A stretch of 64,000 nucleotides of DNA from assembly GCA_018257865.1 (NCBI GenBank), contig JAEUBA010000033.1, forward strand, positions 62,001-126,000, in the 5' to 3' direction. The notes under the pieces were generated by a model. That model did no database searches. It was not told where the DNA came from and was given only the letters and a program-made list of their open reading frames with translations. The stretch is from Stereocaulon alpinum. Lineage: Eukaryota > Ascomycota > Lecanoromycetes > Lecanorales > Stereocaulaceae. Both the position numbers and the translations under genes were made by a program. Positions 34,699-44,810 of this stretch are shown piece after piece (the first letter of the stretch is position 1; each line of letters starts with the position of its first letter).

Positions 34699-35372
34699 TC
34701 AATGACAGCTAAACGGCGACGCAACCAGTCCGTTCTTGTAAGCATCCACAATCTGCTTGATAGTGACATACGTCCCCGCAACACAGATAAACGCTCCAGC
34801 CGCCAACGTCGCAACACTCAATCCAGTCATCGGCCAGTTGCTCCTCCATGCACCTCTACCTCCGTTGTACGTGTATGCATCATACAGCCAGAAAGCACCC
34901 GCGATGCCATATGTGTACCAACTCGCGAACAAGCTTGCCGCAATACCGATTAGGTAGTTGAAGATTGGCACGCCGACTGCGAGTACGAAAGCCGCCGCGT
35001 TCATTATGAAGACGAGGAAGATCCATGCGCCCCAGCCGAGGACGGTGTTGCTGTACAGATGTCTGCTCTTTCTGAAGAATCTCACGAATAGTAATTTTGC
35101 TGCCGTGTGCGCGTACAAGCTCCCTGCGATTATGAAGTTCGGAATTGCGATCCCGTAAGCCGCTTTCTGCCATTTCTCTGGTAAGGAGCTGAATGCTGGT
35201 GACGCTACTGTTGGTCCGACGTAGATGTACAACACAATCGCGAACACGGCGTAGAATGCTGTGGCGAAAGTCTGCAGTATCCACGCAGCGCGCATGGCGT
35301 GTGTTGGATGTTTCATCTCAGATATGAGGATGAAGAACATGAAGTGCCCAGCAAATGCGAATACGGGATTGG
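34699..35372 (-). pseudogene. 3' part of a disrupted AAAP amino-acid transporter gene
   Basis: This holds the last ~220 codons of the transporter whose 5' part is at 42075-42940. It begins in the conserved helix FAFAGHFMFFILISEMKHP and runs through FATAFYAVFAIVLYIYVG, IPNFIIAGSLYAHTAAKLLF and further helices to the stop. It reads without stops. The plus-strand retrotransposon sits directly upstream, and 35368-35372 (ATTGG) is one copy of the target duplication. Without the element and one ATTGG the two parts are in one frame and the full coding length is a multiple of three (458 codons plus stop). Confidence 0.88.
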
Positions 35373-35555
35373 TGTTAGAATAGGTCATCTGCACCTTTGC
35401 CACTTTGCCACTAACACTATATGTGTTGTAACACATAGAGTGATGAGTTATAACTCAGACGCTAGGGAAAGTGTTACTCCTCTCTATATCCATAAAAGAG
35501 GACCTCTCCTCCTAGATATTTAGAATATTATGCATTCAGATCATACTCTTCAAGT
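35373..35555 (+). repeat. Left LTR of the copia element
   Basis: Starts TGTTAGAATAGG and ends CTCTTCAAGT. Identical, base for base, to 41892-42074. The usual terminal CA is not at the very end; the end point is set by the ATTGG target duplication. Confidence 0.93.
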
Positions 35556-35686
35556 GGTTATAAGCCCCCGCTTCAACAACACTGCGTTATTGCTTGAAGT
35601 AAACAACTGAATCATCAACTTTCTTCCTTTGGACGACTCAGTCCTAGGTCGACTCATTCTTACATCAATACCACCTATCAGTCAAC

Positions 35687-36640
35687 ATGTCTACAACAGG
35701 TCTCTTCTCCGGACAAGCGAGGGTCAACCTTCAGATACTTACCGGACAGGACAACTACAACCCCTGGGTTCGAGACTTCAAACTCGTTGCCAAAGCCGAA
35801 GGGGTCTGGGATTTCTACGACGGTACTGCCGATATACTTATCAAACCTAATCGAGAGGATTACCGAATTCCCAAGCAGAAGAAGAAGCGTAATACTGCTG
35901 ACGCAGAAATTGCCGCTTCCTCTGGTGCCACGAACACCCCCCCTGACACTACTCCAAGTGTAAATGTTCTTGAAATGAACGTTGTCCAGTACAAGCTCGA
36001 TGTTAAAGAGTAGAAGGACAACGATAAGAAGATCCGTAATACCCAATCGCTGCTTCCCTCGTAGGTCGATCCAGCTATACGTAGCAAGCTCGAAGAGTAC
36101 GAGAACCCTAAAGATGCTTGGGACTATCTTAAAGGCCAGTATAAGATAACAGATACTCGTGCCTTAGATATTGCCCTTAGCAAGATAGGTCGTCTGAGAC
36201 TCCAAGACTGCAAGTCTATGCAGGAATACTTAAATCAACACGAGCTTCTCAGGTTAGACATTATCGAAGCCAAAGGGACTTACGACGATACCCAACTTAT
36301 ATCAAAAATCCTCCGAGGTCTAACCTCCCGCTACAACACTTTCGTCGATCAATACTATCTTCGGGACGACGACGACCAAGTTAATATTAACGTCAAGGAT
36401 ATCACTACCAAGCTTTTAACTTATGAGTCGAAGCTCCTCGAACGCGATGCTGAGAAGCGTACAACGAGAGTCTCTTCCGAGGCCAAAGATCAGAAAGGAG
36501 ACGAGAAGTCTAAGACTAAGAAATGCACCTATAAGCCCTGTGGGAAGTTCGGTCACGTCGAAGACGACTGCCGTACAAAGAAGAGGCACCTCTCTGATAA
36601 AGACAAAGATGGCCAACAGTCTAGTACCGACAAGGGAAAG
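35687..36640 (+). pseudogene. copia gag region, interrupted by two TAG stops
   Basis: The start is MSTTGLFSGQARVNLQIL at 35687. The same frame continues past TAG at 36011-36013 and TAG at 36062-36064 into the UBN2-type gag domain (DAWDYLKGQYK, then SMQEYLNQHELLRLDIIEAK and SRYNTFVDQYYL). It ends with a zinc knuckle CTYKPCGKFGHVEDDC, whose first spacing is four residues rather than the usual two. Both stops fit CAG-to-TAG changes. The 3' limit given here is approximate because gag and pol share a frame. Confidence 0.85.
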
Positions 36641-38560
36641 TCCGACGGTCGTCGTCATATTGTTGCCATGGTCAAAAATGTTAATCTGGACGATATTCGA
36701 CGAGCCAGTAATTATCTACCCTCTCAAGACACTCTCCAGCAGTCTAGTAAGCTCCACGGGGGTGTCGAATCTATTGATATTGCACCAACGGCGTTCCGTG
36801 ACAATCTTCAGCTTCAACAATTTGGCAACCAAGGCTCTAACGCCGACAACACTGGCTCGACCCTGCGGTCCCCTATGCCCTGTCATGATGAAGATGCTGA
36901 AGCTATAGCAGGTACGCACACCCTCCCTCCACACCGAATCGAAGCTGACTTGTCATTCCAGAATAAACACGAGGAATGGCAGGAAGGCGACGGTCAAGGG
37001 GGAGCGGTGGAGCATATGGTACCTACAAGTAGTCACAGCATGCGTTGTCAGATAAGACCCAATGAATCAAAAGTGTTTTCGCACCTCTCAAATAGTCCTA
37101 CCACGGACGTCCCACACCTTCTTATGTGTGCCGATGGACCATCAAAGGACACCTGGATCGCCGATACAGGAGCGGTCACTCATATTGCTAACAATGCCGC
37201 GTCCTTCTCCAAGCTTCTGCCAACCCAGCAAGTCATAGGCACCGCAGAGGAAAATACTAATATGTGTATTAAAGGCGCAGGCGATGTTGAGCTCATAATG
37301 TTAACCGACAATGGTACCCCCGTTGACTTCCAACTCTCAGAAGCAGCCTATGCACCTAATAGTAGCTGCAATCTGTTGTCTCTCCAAATGTTAGCCGTCA
37401 AGGCCGGCATGTATGGTACTTGGGACAAAGACCAGATCACTATCCTTACTGCTGACGGGGAACTCGTAGGCCACGCTAGGCTTCAGAACGGAATATATTA
37501 TGTGCAGATAAAGGCTACCAAGCTATCGACGACAACGCCACCCCTTGCCGCGGCGACAGTGGACTTTGACGACGTCGTATGGAAATGGTATCGACGGCTA
37601 GGTCACCTCAGCTGGGAGAATATGCGGCGACTTCTTAAGCAGAGCGAAGGTATCGGTATTACCGATAAGCAAATCAAGGGCAAGCTTAAGGCTATCTGTC
37701 CTGTTTATGCCACGACCAAGGCTCTGGTGAGAATACCGAGAGACCCAGCCCGCCGACGATATAAGAAGCTAGGGCAGCTGATTATTGCCGATACTTGGGG
37801 TCTATACCCTATTGTCGGTATTAACGGAGTACGCTACGCTCTCTTTGTCACTGATAATGCTACACGTGCAACGTGGTCGGACTTTTTTTCCAGAAAGGAT
37901 GAAATACCTGAGACTCTGAAGCGTATGTGTACAACCATCGAAGGAATATATAATGTCAAGATAAACCGCTTAAGATTCGACAACGAGTTTAATAATCGGG
38001 AGGTTAAGCATTTTGTTCGAAAATCAGGTATCTCTTTGGAAGTCGCAGCACCCTATCAACACCATCAGGTTGGAACGCAAGAGCGGGCCAATAGGACCCT
38101 TCGCGAGAAGGCAGCCTCGATGATACAGGAACAAACATTATCCGGACAAATCACGAAGATCATTACGGAACGTGGTCAGGAAATGCTTCGTACTACCACT
38201 ATACCCGAAATGTTATGGCCAGAAGCCTTCAAACACGCTGCGTGGCTCAAGTATCGTTCTCCCACAAAAGCCCATAAGTATCACAAGACCCCATTTGAGG
38301 CTCTCGAGGGTATTAAGCCAGACTTCTTACGAGAGAGGATCTGGGGTAGCCGTGCCTATATAACCATACCTCATGAACAAAGGATCAGTACTCCAAAGCT
38401 TTATGCTCCAAGAGGCTGGTTAGGGTACTTTATAGGCTGTGAGAGTGAGAAAATTTATCTGTCGGTAGAACCTATCTGTCAGGTTATACCGATTAGCTTA
38501 TTTGCGGCCCCTGTTACCTGCCCTGAGCAGCCTGCAATAGGGTGCTTCTTGGGTAGGTAA
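36641..38560 (+). pseudogene. copia pol 5' part: protease and integrase, damaged
   Basis: Same frame as gag. The aspartic protease site is WIADTGAVTHIA (near 37155-37190). The integrase zinc module reads WYRRLGHLS...CPVY, where copia elements have a His before RRLGH and a second Cys in CxxC: both ligands are Tyr here. The catalytic core keeps Asp (ADTWGL), Asp (RFDNEF) and Glu (QERANRTL). After GCESEKIYL at about 38460 the expected continuation is lost. The frame runs through an apparent insertion to TAA at 38558-38560, and the later pol parts lie in the next frame. Confidence 0.88.
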
Positions 38561-38670
38561 ACTGGGGCTTGATTCAATTCTAGTCTAGGAGAATTATGGT
38601 GTTTTATCTAAAGGGGGTTGCCAAGCCGGTGCCAAGCCGGTGCCAAGGCCAATGTCCGAAGTTATACCGA
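38483..38670 (+). repeat. 10-bp direct repeat bounding an apparent ~178-bp insertion in pol
   Basis: GTTATACCGA occurs at 38483-38492 and 38661-38670. Copia continuity breaks exactly here (integrase C-terminus to the RIWNPDKEKV segment). Within it, at about 38619-38646, the 11-mer GCCAAGCCGGT is directly repeated. The segment holds the only stop in the first pol frame. Confidence 0.6.
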
Positions 38671-40671
38671 CATTATCGCATCTGGAATCCGGATAAAGAG
38701 AAGGTCATGAGGATCTCCGTTGCCCGAATTGATAATAGTGTCGGGCAGGACGACGCCTATAACTATGATGCTATGGCAGATCGTATACCTGACACTGCCA
38801 ATTTGGAAGCGGACGCCAGCCACAGTGTTTCCGAATCATCTCATAAGCTCTCCTCTTCTTTTGCGTCAGACGACGACGAGTCAGGCTCCAGCAATAGCGA
38901 TGGCGGAGACGATAGCTCCGAGATTAATAGTAACCATATTCTAAGAGACGGAGATAATAAACCCCAGGCGGTTTCCACTGATCAATCCGAAGAGGAAATA
39001 GTCGAATCCGCGGGACCAGTATTCCAAGAATAACTGGAACGAGGCTATTCAAATGACGAAGAGAGTGACGACGAAGAGAGTAACGACGAAGTCGTCGTCT
39101 CCAAGTTCTTCCCAAATAACAACGGCAATATCGTCGCCGTCGGAAGAAGAGGGTTATCTGTTGACGAGAAACTCGCCAAGTGCGCCAACTGCTATAAGAA
39201 CTAATATAGATACGATGGCCAACGTCCCTGTTCATTATGTGTGAAGTTTCACGGAATATGTCGCGACCATACAAGAGCAGCTATAGCTGAGATCAAGCGT
39301 CAAGTACCCAAAACTATAGGACGGGTTCCCGATGATTCAAGGTGCGACCGGTGTATGAGGTTATAGATGATTTGCGACGGCCTCCGTCCCTGCTTAGGGT
39401 GTATTAAGACCCACAGTTTCTGCAAAGAACAGACAGATACAACCAAGAATCTTATTCCTGAAGAGAATCGTCATCTGCTACCGGTTCCCAAACTGGGCAA
39501 GTACAGGCACGTACCGAGGTGTGCTGAGTGCAAGACCTTTTCTAGACGCTGTGATAAAGTACTACCCTGCTCTCATTGTACCAAACGAGGCATTGAGTGT
39601 GTGCCACCCAAGCCACCAAATGCTTCGTTTCCCGATAAATGCTTTCGCTGTACTGCTCATGCCTATAGCTGCGACGGTCGAGATCCCTGCACAAGGTGTA
39701 AAGACGATGGTAAGATGTGTATCTCCTAGGAGGCTAGAAACAAACCCAAATACGGGGCATGTGTCTCCGCCGGATACGCCTGCGATAAGGGGAGGCCGTG
39801 CTCAAGATGTCTCAAAAGGAACGTGAGGTGTACCTACACTGATGGTGAAGGTTTGGTAAAACGATGGTATAATCTCCCTGAATCAGACGATGTCTCCAGC
39901 GATGAAGCCAGCTGCATAGCTTGTCAGACAAGAAAGCGAAATTGTTCCGGCACAGAACCCTGCTACCGATGTGTGAGACACGGTGAAAAGACGTGTTCAT
40001 ATAGAAAAAAGGGCCGCTCCAAGGACGCGTACAACGTTGACCTGTTTGCGCTTAATGAGAAAGACGAGGTGGTCCGCAACATAGATAATCTATTACCAAC
40101 CAAGCGACAGTATCGCTATTCTAAAAAACCAAAAAATTCAACCAGAACCCGTGTCAGTCATAAAACAGACTCTGAGTCCCAAGTCTCCGATTACGATAAG
40201 GATCGAAACGATAATTAAGACAAAGATCAAGACGATAATTAAGACGATGATCTAGACGAGGACATTCGGCCAGCAAAGAAGTCTCGCCGCAACCCGCCTA
40301 TTGTCGCAGCAGCGGCGCCGTCCAAGCGTATCACAGATGAACCGCAGACCTATAAAGCAGCTATGCGTCTCTCTGATGCTAGGTGTTACCAACAAGCGGC
40401 TGAGGACGAGATACAGAGTATTTTGACCAACAACGTCTTCGAGCTTGTCGAGTTGCCTAAGGATAGGCATGCTATCTCTGCCCGCTGGGTATTTAAGAGG
40501 AAAATAGGTCCTGATGGTCAGATCCTTAAGTACAAGGTCAGATTAGTTGGATGAGGATTTCAATAGCATAAGGGTCTTAATTTCCAGGAGACCTACTCCG
40601 GCGTTGTTAAGCCTACGTCTTACAGGATTCTCTTTGCCCTAACGGCCGTCTTCAAGTGGACTTCACATCAA
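38671..40671 (+). pseudogene. copia pol middle part: acidic region, Zn2Cys6 array, start of reverse transcriptase
   Basis: One frame (the frame of 38596 and 40672) with stops at 39031, 39202, 39364, 39727, 40216, 40240, 40552 and 40564. It starts with RIWNPDKEKVMRISVARIDN, the usual post-integrase block. Then comes an acidic Ser/Asp region, the Cys array (39181-39996) and a charged linker. Reverse transcriptase begins at about 40350 (EDEIQSILTNNVFELVELP, RWVFKRKIGPDGQILKYK). The TGA and TAG at 40552 and 40564 fall where copia reverse transcriptases read Arg-Gly-Phe-Gln-Gln. Confidence 0.85.
39181..39996 (+). other. Array of six Gal4-type Zn2Cys6 motifs inside copia pol
   Basis: Units at 39181-39261, 39343-39423, 39520-39600, 39640-39720, 39751-39831 and 39913-39996. 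Units 1-5 follow C-x2-C-x6-C-x5-C-x2-C-x6-C; unit 6 has x7 at the end. Unit 3 reads CAECKTFSRRCDKVLPCSHC and unit 4 CFRCTAHAYSCDGRDPCTRC, both indistinguishable in pattern from fungal Zn2Cys6 transcription-factor domains. Unit 1 has Tyr for the third Cys and a TAA; unit 2 has a TAG; unit 5 has Tyr for the first Cys. All three units are otherwise complete. Confidence 0.9.
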
Positions 40672-41871
40672 ATGGACGTAAAGACCGCTTTCTTGAACGC
40701 TGAAATCGAGGAAGAGCTCTATGTGAGTCTACCTCCACCTTATACTCTCCCAAGAGGTAAGGCGTGGCGTATGCTGCGTGCCCTATATGGATTCAAACAA
40801 TCCCCCCGGGCATGGTACAAAAAACTCGAGTCTAAGCTTATAAAGCTGGGCTTTCGTTCCTCCAAGTTCGACCAATGCGTCTTTATCTATATGAATGAAC
40901 AATTGATTGTTGCTGTTCACGTCGACGATATACGCCTATTCAGCGACTCTCTTGCGACAATTCAGAAATTCAAGGACCTGATCTTAAAAGTCTTTGATAT
41001 GACCGATGAGGGAGAAGGAGCGTGCTACCTTGGTATGCATATTGAACAACAAAACGGCACAATTAAACTTCACCAGTCGGCATATATTGCTAAGATCTTA
41101 GATCGCTTTGGTTTCAGTTCGCTTGCTCCAGTGCATACCCCGTGTGACCCTAAGGACAAACTGGAGAAATCAGAAGACTCCAAAGCCACTGAAGGATTCA
41201 CGCATAAATACCTTTTAATGTTCGGATCTCTCAACTACTTGCCAACGATAGCGAGGCCTAACCTAGCCTACGCAGTGTCGCTTGTGGGCCGCTACAATTC
41301 GAACCCGACTCAGAAGTATATGGACGCTATCACAAGAGTTTACGCATATCTTATCAAAACCCTGGATTATGGGATCCATTACAAAGAAGATAAGGCTATC
41401 CTCCAAGGCTATATCGACTCTGACTACGGAGGGTGCTCCGACACCTTAAGATCAACAACTGGCTGGGTGTTCATACTGGCCGGGGGCCCTATTTCGTGGG
41501 CCTCTAAGAGACAACAAACTGTTAGTCTCTCCTCTACAGAGGCGGAATATATAGCAGCTACAGAAGCCGCTAAGGAAGCCGTCTGGATCAAAAATTTCAT
41601 CAACGATCTAAAGCTCCCAGGCTACAGTCTACAAACGGTACATCTCAATATCGACAATAAGTCAGCACTCAAGATGTCTAAGAATCCCGAATTCCATCAA
41701 CGAACAAAACATATCCAAATCAGGCACAACTACATTCGCGAATGCGTAAGTGACGGTCATGTCACCGTCCAGTGGATCAGCGGCAAGGAAAACCTGGCGG
41801 ATGCGTTCACAAAGGCTCTCGGACGCCCAATGTTTGAGAAACTCATCAGGGATATGGACATTTCCTGAGGA
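40672..41871 (+). CDS. copia reverse transcriptase (most of domain) and RNase H fragment, open frame
   Basis: An open frame of 398 codons from MDVKTAFLNAEIEEELYVSL to LGRPMFEKLIRDMDIS. It includes GFKQSPRAWYKK, the catalytic HVDDIRLFS (copia usually has YVDD), DPKDKLEKS and YIDSDYGGCSDTLRSTTGWV of RNase H with SLSSTEAEYIAATEAAKEAV and the NIDNKSALKMSKNPEFHQRT block. It lacks the first fingers of the reverse transcriptase, which lie before the upstream stops, so it is a fragment and not an independent gene. The stop is TGA at about 41866-41868. Confidence 0.85.
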
Positions 41872-41891
41872 AAGGCTAGATAAAGGGGGAG

Positions 41892-42074
41892 TGTTAGAAT
41901 AGGTCATCTGCACCTTTGCCACTTTGCCACTAACACTATATGTGTTGTAACACATAGAGTGATGAGTTATAACTCAGACGCTAGGGAAAGTGTTACTCCT
42001 CTCTATATCCATAAAAGAGGACCTCTCCTCCTAGATATTTAGAATATTATGCATTCAGATCATACTCTTCAAGT
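41892..42074 (+). repeat. Right LTR of the copia element
   Basis: Identical over all 183 positions to the left LTR. It is preceded directly by the polypurine tract at about 41881-41891 and followed by the second ATTGG (42075-42079). Confidence 0.93.
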
Positions 42075-42940
42075 ATTGGTAATACTGATGAAGGCGGAAA
42101 CGAAACTCGTGTTCATGGTCACGTTGATGCTCGCAAGAGGAAAGCTCACTCCAGCTCCGACCATGCCCACGATACCAGCGATCAAGATACTGATTACGCT
42201 GGGAATGCTGAGCCAGGAAAGCTGATCCAATGTGCGGGGAAGAGAAAAGAGGAGAGTTGGTATGGCGAAGATACCGGTGTATAACATGAGGCAGAGCTTG
42301 CCGTTTGAAAGGCTACCGAGGGCTATTTGACCTGCTAGAAGTTGCCCGCCTGTTGCGAAGACGGCGAAGATGATTGTGCCTGCGGAGAGGATTTCGCGTC
42401 CGAAGGGACCGAGAATGATCATGCCGGCGTCGCCCATGTTGTGAACTAGAAGGTTCAGTGAGCTTCAAGCTTTTGTGATTAGATCTGGAAACATACCCTC
42501 AGGATGTCTCAACTTGAACTGAATCAGGATCCAGCTGGTGAATAGTCCAAACACACCAAGAAACACGATTAGGATAACCCCGGGCACGATCCCGACCACT
42601 GCGAGTGATGAGGGCAGGGAGAGCATGCCATTGCTGACGATCTCTGCGATCATGAGGACAGCAACGAGTTGCCATGATAAGGTCTTGTATACGATCTTTA
42701 CAACGAGGAAAGGTTAGTCGCGCGAATCGTAGAGCATGTACGTAGAAAGAGATCAAATTGACTGCTCTTGAAAGCTGGATCGCTACATTGAGAGTGACAA
42801 ACCTCGTGATCCTCCTCATGACCAAAGACATCCGTATCATGATAGCGACTTTCAGCCAAAGGCTCACGCAGAGTTTCCTCCCCAGGAGATCCCTCTAGAG
42901 ATCTAGTCTCAAGTCCGTGTTTTTCAAAGTCTTTCGCCAT
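42075..42940 (-). pseudogene. 5' part of the disrupted AAAP amino-acid transporter gene
   Basis: Exons 42803-42940 (46 codons, MAKDFEKHGLETRSLEGSPG...), 42497-42695 and 42075-42445; introns 42696-42802 and 42446-42496 keep phase. The first helices read TLSWQLVAVLMIAEIVSNGM, LPSSLAVVGIVPGVILIVFL and FATGGQLLAGQIALGSLSNG, typical of the fungal AAAP (Aa_trans) neutral amino-acid permeases such as the mtr type. The coding sequence ends at FISITN, cut by the retrotransposon at the ATTGG site. The acidic N-terminal tail is cytosolic. No other damage is seen in either part, in line with a recent insertion. Confidence 0.88.
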
Positions 42941-44810
42941 AATGCGTTCTCGCAGATCTGATGACTGATGCACAGCTGCTGCAGGAGATGGGACTTCATC
43001 GTGGAAGCAAGGCGTACCAATCCTTCTGTCCAGCTGGTTGACCTAATTAGTTGCCCAAATAGGAAGGTGGTCAACGATAGAGCGATAAGCGGGAATAACA
43101 TGCATGAGCTAAGGCTCGAATTGGTTAGTGTATCGATCAGCGCAGTCTCGGCTATTATTGATATTGGCATTTCTGATGTCCAATCGTATCGTTGGTTGAG
43201 AGTCATAAAAGGAGCTGAGACAGGGCTTGCTTAGATTAGCCAGTTTGCATAGACGGACTAAGGTTCCTATGGCTAGGCTCTTGGAATTGAGAATTGTTCA
43301 GAAGTGGCTTGCCCATACTGAGTTTAGCTAGAAAGTAGGTATCCGAAGGGTTACCACATCGAGGACAAAGCAAATACATGCTTTCCCGAGTAGCGACCCC
43401 TATAACTAGGCCCTCTTAGCAAAACCCTAGGCATAGCAAGTGTCTAAATGATAGGGAACCTCTGGGCGACTCTGGGCCCGCATTCTGGGGTAGTGTGGAT
43501 TGCTGGCTGTCCTCGACGTGGGTGCAGTTGCACTGGAAGTGACAGTCTATGTCCTCTTCATCATAGGTGAGCTTGGCATTGGGCTGATAATGCTTGCCAA
43601 AACATAGGAAGTATTCATAGAATACTTTCACCGCGCTTAGACCTTCCTCAAGTCCTCATCAATCCTCTTAAGATACATCAGACGCAGATGCATGCAACGA
43701 CTCACAAGAAAATAGACATTTCCCACGAGCAGGTAGCGGAGTACTTCATAAGCAGGCTTCTCTCCTCTCCAGGTTCTTTTCTTTACATCTCTTCTCCTTC
43801 CTCTCTGCCTACTCCTCGCATAGGTTTTCGCATACCTTCCTCTTCCGAAACCGGCATACGCATACAGACACCTCACCCCCCGGGCCCCCTCTTTCAGTAT
43901 CGTTATTGCCGTCTGTCTCCCATCTGTTTCATCTTAGCATCCACTCCAATCAGCATTCCCACCTCATCTGTTATACCTCCTCACCATCCTTACCTTCCTA
44001 TTCTTCCGTCGGCGGTTTCCTAGCTTGCTCAGTGAATCTTCGACAGTAGGCCTTTCCTCCACATTCGTTACAAATCTGCATGTTCATTCATTGGTGCTTG
44101 ATCTCCGCTGTCGTCAGCGTTCGGGCCGTATTTTGGACAACCAATGTTGATGCTAGGCGGCCCCATCGTGGTTTTCGGTGTAGCCGATGCTATAGAGGGG
44201 TTGCTGGCTGATGTCTCGTGATTGGAATCAGTGTTCGTGTTTGTCCGAAGTCTTAGGGAGTCTTTGATGTAAGCTTCTCAAGAAAATGCGTGGAATGTTC
44301 GACTCATTTAAGCAGGAAATGATTATCAGCGCATGCACAGCGTTGTGAGTTGCTAATGCCCTTGTATCTGATAAACCATCACTGACAGGTCCGCCGACTG
44401 TAATGAGCACGTCCTCCCGGAAACACACGCGACTGAGCCCTGATGTGGGTTTTTCTTGAACCACAGCGGGAAGATGTGATTGAGTCAAGAAGAGTAAACC
44501 TGTTAGCAAACGCAGACAATGTTTGGAGACCGCATTGCAAGCATCGAACATGCGATTGTATTGAAGTGCAGTATTAGAAAAGGTTATTGAATGTAAGACA
44601 ACTCCACTTGGTACATACACACGGCCTGCATCCACAAACAAGGAACCGATACTTGTGTTCAAGCTGTTGAACATTGAAACAATGTGTAATTGAGAGTACG
44701 GAAACAGTTTCAGAGTATCTTCTAAAGTCCCAGTTGATGTGTTTATACTCAGGTCTGTTGCAAGCCTCGAGAAAGTGGCCAAACAAAGTCCGACGCGAAT
44801 TCTGCGTTTC
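42941..44810. other. Gene-poor region; one weak small ORF
   Basis: The first 200 nt should be the promoter of the disrupted transporter. A 71-codon minus-strand frame at 43416-43631 (MKVFYEYFLCFGKHYQP..., with CHFQCNC) has six Cys and a start vaguely like the small Cys-rich ORFs, but nothing more. 43740-44030 is pyrimidine-rich on the plus strand. The frame at 44228-45046 is treated as a shadow. Confidence 0.4.

Larger units (their letters stand above)
35373..42074 (+). mobile_element. Ty1/copia LTR retrotransposon, 6702 bp, with Zn2Cys6 array, defective
   Basis: Two identical 183-bp LTRs (35373-35555 and 41892-42074), a 5-bp target duplication ATTGG on both sides, a primer-site candidate starting TGGTTATAAGCC just inside the left LTR, and a polypurine tract (TAAAGGGGGAG) touching the right LTR. 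Internal order is gag, protease, integrase, reverse transcriptase, RNase H, which defines Ty1/copia. The frame has ten stops and one shifted segment, so it cannot make an intact polyprotein. Between integrase and reverse transcriptase lie an acidic Ser/Asp-rich region and six Zn2Cys6 motifs. It is inserted antisense into the transporter gene. Confidence 0.96.

Noticed and set aside
36011..36064. Programmed read-through or an intron at the two gag TAG codons
   Set aside because: Eight more stops occur downstream, most at CAA/CAG-type positions, and no splice signals bracket these two. Mutation explains them better.
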